The notes beneath the pieces were generated by a model, which was given only the letters and a program-made list of their open reading frames with translations, searched no databases and was not told the DNA's origin. A stretch of 64,000 bases of DNA from Streptomyces sp. f51 (GTDB lineage: Bacteria > Actinomycetota > Actinomycetes > Streptomycetales > Streptomycetaceae): positions 1,484,501 to 1,548,500 of the forward strand of contig NZ_CP149798.1 in NCBI RefSeq assembly GCF_037940415.1, given 5' to 3'. Positions 62,184-64,000 of this stretch are shown piece after piece (the stretch's first letter is position 1; each line of letters opens with the position of its first letter). The position numbers and the translations under genes were made by a program.

Positions 62184-62269
62184 GGGGCCGTGCCGGTACA
62201 TCGATGCCCGTCGCCACCGACGCCCACCCCTCACCCAACGGCGACGGGCTGATGCACCGGCACGGCCCC
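62184..62269. ncRNA. large imperfect stem-loop beside the TROVE gene (terminator or Y-like RNA candidate)
   Basis: Two arms (62184-62215 and 62240-62269) pair as 14 base pairs (GGGGCCGTGCCGGT), an A-C mismatch, 4 base pairs (CATC), a 3-by-1 internal loop and 10 base pairs (GCCCGTCGCC), closed by a 24-base loop that is very pyrimidine-rich on the plus strand (CGCCCACCCCTCACCC). It begins 48 bases past the TROVE stop. A terminator is the plain reading. Long bulged stems with pyrimidine-rich loops are also the form of the Y RNAs that Ro-type TROVE proteins bind. I see no tRNA-like T-loop near it. Confidence 0.4.
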
Positions 62270-62317
62270 GACCCACCCATCGGACCGGAGCCGGACCGGA
62301 CCGGACCAAAGCCGACC

Positions 62318-63910
62318 TCAGCCCGCCTGCCCCCACGGCCAGTCCGCGTCCCGCGCCGACTCCAGCAGCGGCACCATCCGGAAGGCCGCGTCCGAAAGCC
62401 CGCCGAACGTATGGCGGTTGCCCTTCCCCGAGGGACCGTGGCCCGGGGCGTAGCCGGCGAGGTTCCACGTGTAGACCGGAACGTGCGCCGGCACCTGCTC
62501 GGTCGGGTCGCCGTAGTGGCTGTACATGGCCTGCTCGTCGGTGACGATCAGGACCCGGTCGTGCTTCTTGTAGTGCTCGCGCACCGCCTCGGTCGTGTTG
62601 GTGCCGCCGAGGTCACCGAACCGCCCGATGACCTTGAGCACCGACTCGCCCGCGCTGAACTCCACCCGCTTGCTGGTGGTGCCGAACTCGACGAGATCCG
62701 CGTCCGCCGCCCGCAGCGCGAGCGCCGTGCCGAAGATCGCCGCCGCGTCTGCCCGGTTGAGCTCGGAGCGCTCCGAGAGCCGCGAGTAGAACATCGAGCC
62801 CGAACGGTCCACGAGCACCAGGGTCCGGCCGGGCAGCGCGGGCACGTTGGCCAGCGAGTGGCCGAGCGCCTGCTCCAGCGGGTACGACCAGCGCAGCGAC
62901 GGCGCGTGCTGGTAGGCCGCGAGGTAGCGGAACGGGAACTGCCGCGAGCGCGCGACCTCCGCCGGGTCGCTGATCTTCGCGGCGACCTGTGCCGCGACCT
63001 CGTCGCTGACACCGGCCTCGTCGAAGTTGCGCAGGTTGCGGACGAGCGCCATGGTGCCCATGGACGGGATGACGGCCTCCCAGGCCGCCTTGTCCATCGG
63101 CCCCTGGAGCCACCCGGCCAGCGCCTCCCACGTCATCCCGGCGTCCGCGAGGCGCCGGGCCCCCTGCGCGCCGGTGACGACCTTGCGCCGCTTGGCGGGC
63201 CGCAGGGCCATCAGGTCGCGGTGGGCGGCAAGCACGGGCAGCGACTTGGGCACGACGGCCGTGTCCGGGTTGTGGCGCCGGTCCAGCGCGTACTGGAACA
63301 GGTCGCCCTGCCAGGGCTTGTCCGGGTCCGGCGCCGCGTGCACCAGGTTGAGGATGTCGCCGAAGCGGTAGCCCTTGGACGCGGTGTCGTACTTCAGGAG
63401 CGACTTGCCGTTGTAGAGGCGTCGTACGGCGTCGGCGATGCCCCGCTTGACGGGCTTGGGCACGTTGCGGCCGTACCGGGAGGTCCAGTAGGCGAGCAGC
63501 TCGCCCGGCTCGTCGGGACGGCGCAGTACGGAGGCGACGACCTGCCGGTTGGACGGGCCGTCGGTGGCGCCCGCGTCGAGGCGTGCCTTCACGTACTCGG
63601 CGGCGCCCACGAGCGAGGCGGTACGGAGGTTTCCCTCACCGCGCAGCCAGGCCAGCAGGCCGGCGGTCCAGGACGGGTCGGCGACGGCGAGCTCACGCAC
63701 GAGCGCGGCGAACCGGTCGTCGCGGGCGTCGCCGGTCTCGTAGAAGGTCTGCTGCGAGACGAAGTTGGCGATCGCCAGCAGAAAGAGCTCGGAGCGCGCG
63801 TCGCGCTCGCGGCCGAGGCCGCCCTGGTGCGTCCGCAGCACGCGGCCGGTGGACGTCACCCGGGAGACGGGCTGTGCCTTCGTCGTCTTGTTGTTGTTGA
63901 AGCGTGCCAT
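62318..63910 (-). CDS. TROVE-domain RNA-binding protein (bacterial Ro homologue)
   Basis: A 530-residue Ro60/Rsr-type protein. Residues about 15-345 form the TROVE helical-repeat ring (begins GLGRERDARSELFLLAIANFVSQ-like, then EGNLRTASLVGAAEYVKARL and MTWEALAGWLQGP); residues about 355-530 are a von Willebrand A-like domain with MIDAS VDRSGSMFYSR near residue 363 and VLIVTDEQAMYSHYG. Bacterial relatives bind Y RNAs and, with PNPase, take part in RNA degradation and stress recovery. I began at MARFNNNKT, preceded by GGGGAA. The 90 bases before it to the window end show no recognisable RNA. Confidence 0.93.
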   Translation of the reverse strand: MARFNNNKTTKAQPVSRVTSTGRVLRTHQGGLGRERDARSELFLLAIANFVSQQTFYETGDARDDRFAALVRELAVADPSWTAGLLAWLRGEGNLRTASLVGAAEYVKARLDAGATDGPSNRQVVASVLRRPDEPGELLAYWTSRYGRNVPKPVKRGIADAVRRLYNGKSLLKYDTASKGYRFGDILNLVHAAPDPDKPWQGDLFQYALDRRHNPDTAVVPKSLPVLAAHRDLMALRPAKRRKVVTGAQGARRLADAGMTWEALAGWLQGPMDKAAWEAVIPSMGTMALVRNLRNFDEAGVSDEVAAQVAAKISDPAEVARSRQFPFRYLAAYQHAPSLRWSYPLEQALGHSLANVPALPGRTLVLVDRSGSMFYSRLSERSELNRADAAAIFGTALALRAADADLVEFGTTSKRVEFSAGESVLKVIGRFGDLGGTNTTEAVREHYKKHDRVLIVTDEQAMYSHYGDPTEQVPAHVPVYTWNLAGYAPGHGPSGKGNRHTFGGLSDAAFRMVPLLESARDADWPWGQAG

Positions 63911-64000
63911 GGTGAATTCCCCCGAATTCATGAGTGTTTCGGAGGGAGGCACAGCAAATGGAGGGTGCCCGAGATCAGGGACGGCGACGGTTGCTTATAA

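Noticed and set aside
63911..64000. Y RNA or tRNA-like gene upstream of the TROVE gene
   Set aside because: No T-loop-like GGTTCGA-type sequence or suitable stem is visible in the 90 bases available; the region beyond the window cannot be judged.

Overview
The window is chromosomal DNA of a Streptomyces-type actinomycete. The G+C content is very high, GTG and TTG starts are common, and many genes are joined by 4-base ATGA or GTGA overlaps. Terminators are long GC hairpins without U tracts. From memory, the gene order pit, cob genes, LAETG-anchored protein, ectABCD and a penicillin-binding protein matches the S. coelicolor SCO1845-SCO1875 region. I see no transposase, integrase, tRNA, rRNA or CRISPR array.

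Layout. 1-1.9 kb: a cut-off alpha/beta hydrolase and a class II aldolase with a Crp-type palindrome upstream. 2.3-3.8 kb: a PHO-box-preceded low-affinity phosphate transporter (pit) and a small membrane protein. 4.0-22.4 kb: cobalamin biosynthesis in two runs. The first is cobD-cobQ-cobN-chlID-cobO-cobB-cobI behind a B12 riboswitch and a possible leader ORF. A ZIP metal transporter then faces the other way. The second run is cobM-cobL-cbiG/cobJ-repeat ORF-cbiX-cobC. 22.8-28.9 kb: a sortase-anchored surface protein, an amidohydrolase, a polar amino-acid ABC transporter and a class V aminotransferase. 28.9-33.1 kb: about 500 bases of GC-rich repeats, then ectABCD for ectoine and 5-hydroxyectoine.

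33.1-45.2 kb is a mixed section: aminotransferase, DsbA-like protein, GNAT remnant, GlxA-type AraC regulator, MFS exporter, DUF1349 protein, semialdehyde dehydrogenase with a divergent IclR regulator, penicillin-binding protein, purine permease and secreted acid phosphatase. 45.3-60.6 kb is rich in sugar-acid and polyol catabolism: GntR/DapA-like/IlvD-like operon, 5-dehydro-4-deoxyglucarate dehydratase with an unrecognised coupled partner, uronate dehydrogenase, DeoR regulator, sugar or polyol ABC importer without its own ATPase, and a zinc alcohol dehydrogenase. Several of these steps lead to alpha-ketoglutarate semialdehyde, the likely substrate of the dehydrogenase at 38.6 kb. 60.7-64 kb: a double TerD protein faces a TROVE (Ro-type) RNA-binding protein. 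The gap between them holds a large imperfect stem-loop that is either a terminator or a candidate Y-like RNA.

The observations I would check first are that stem-loop, the 138-residue decapeptide-repeat protein translationally coupled between cobJ and cbiX, the short ORF between the B12 riboswitch and cobD, the hairpin-rich repeat block upstream of ectA, and the unrecognised protein coupled to the glucarate-pathway dehydratase.
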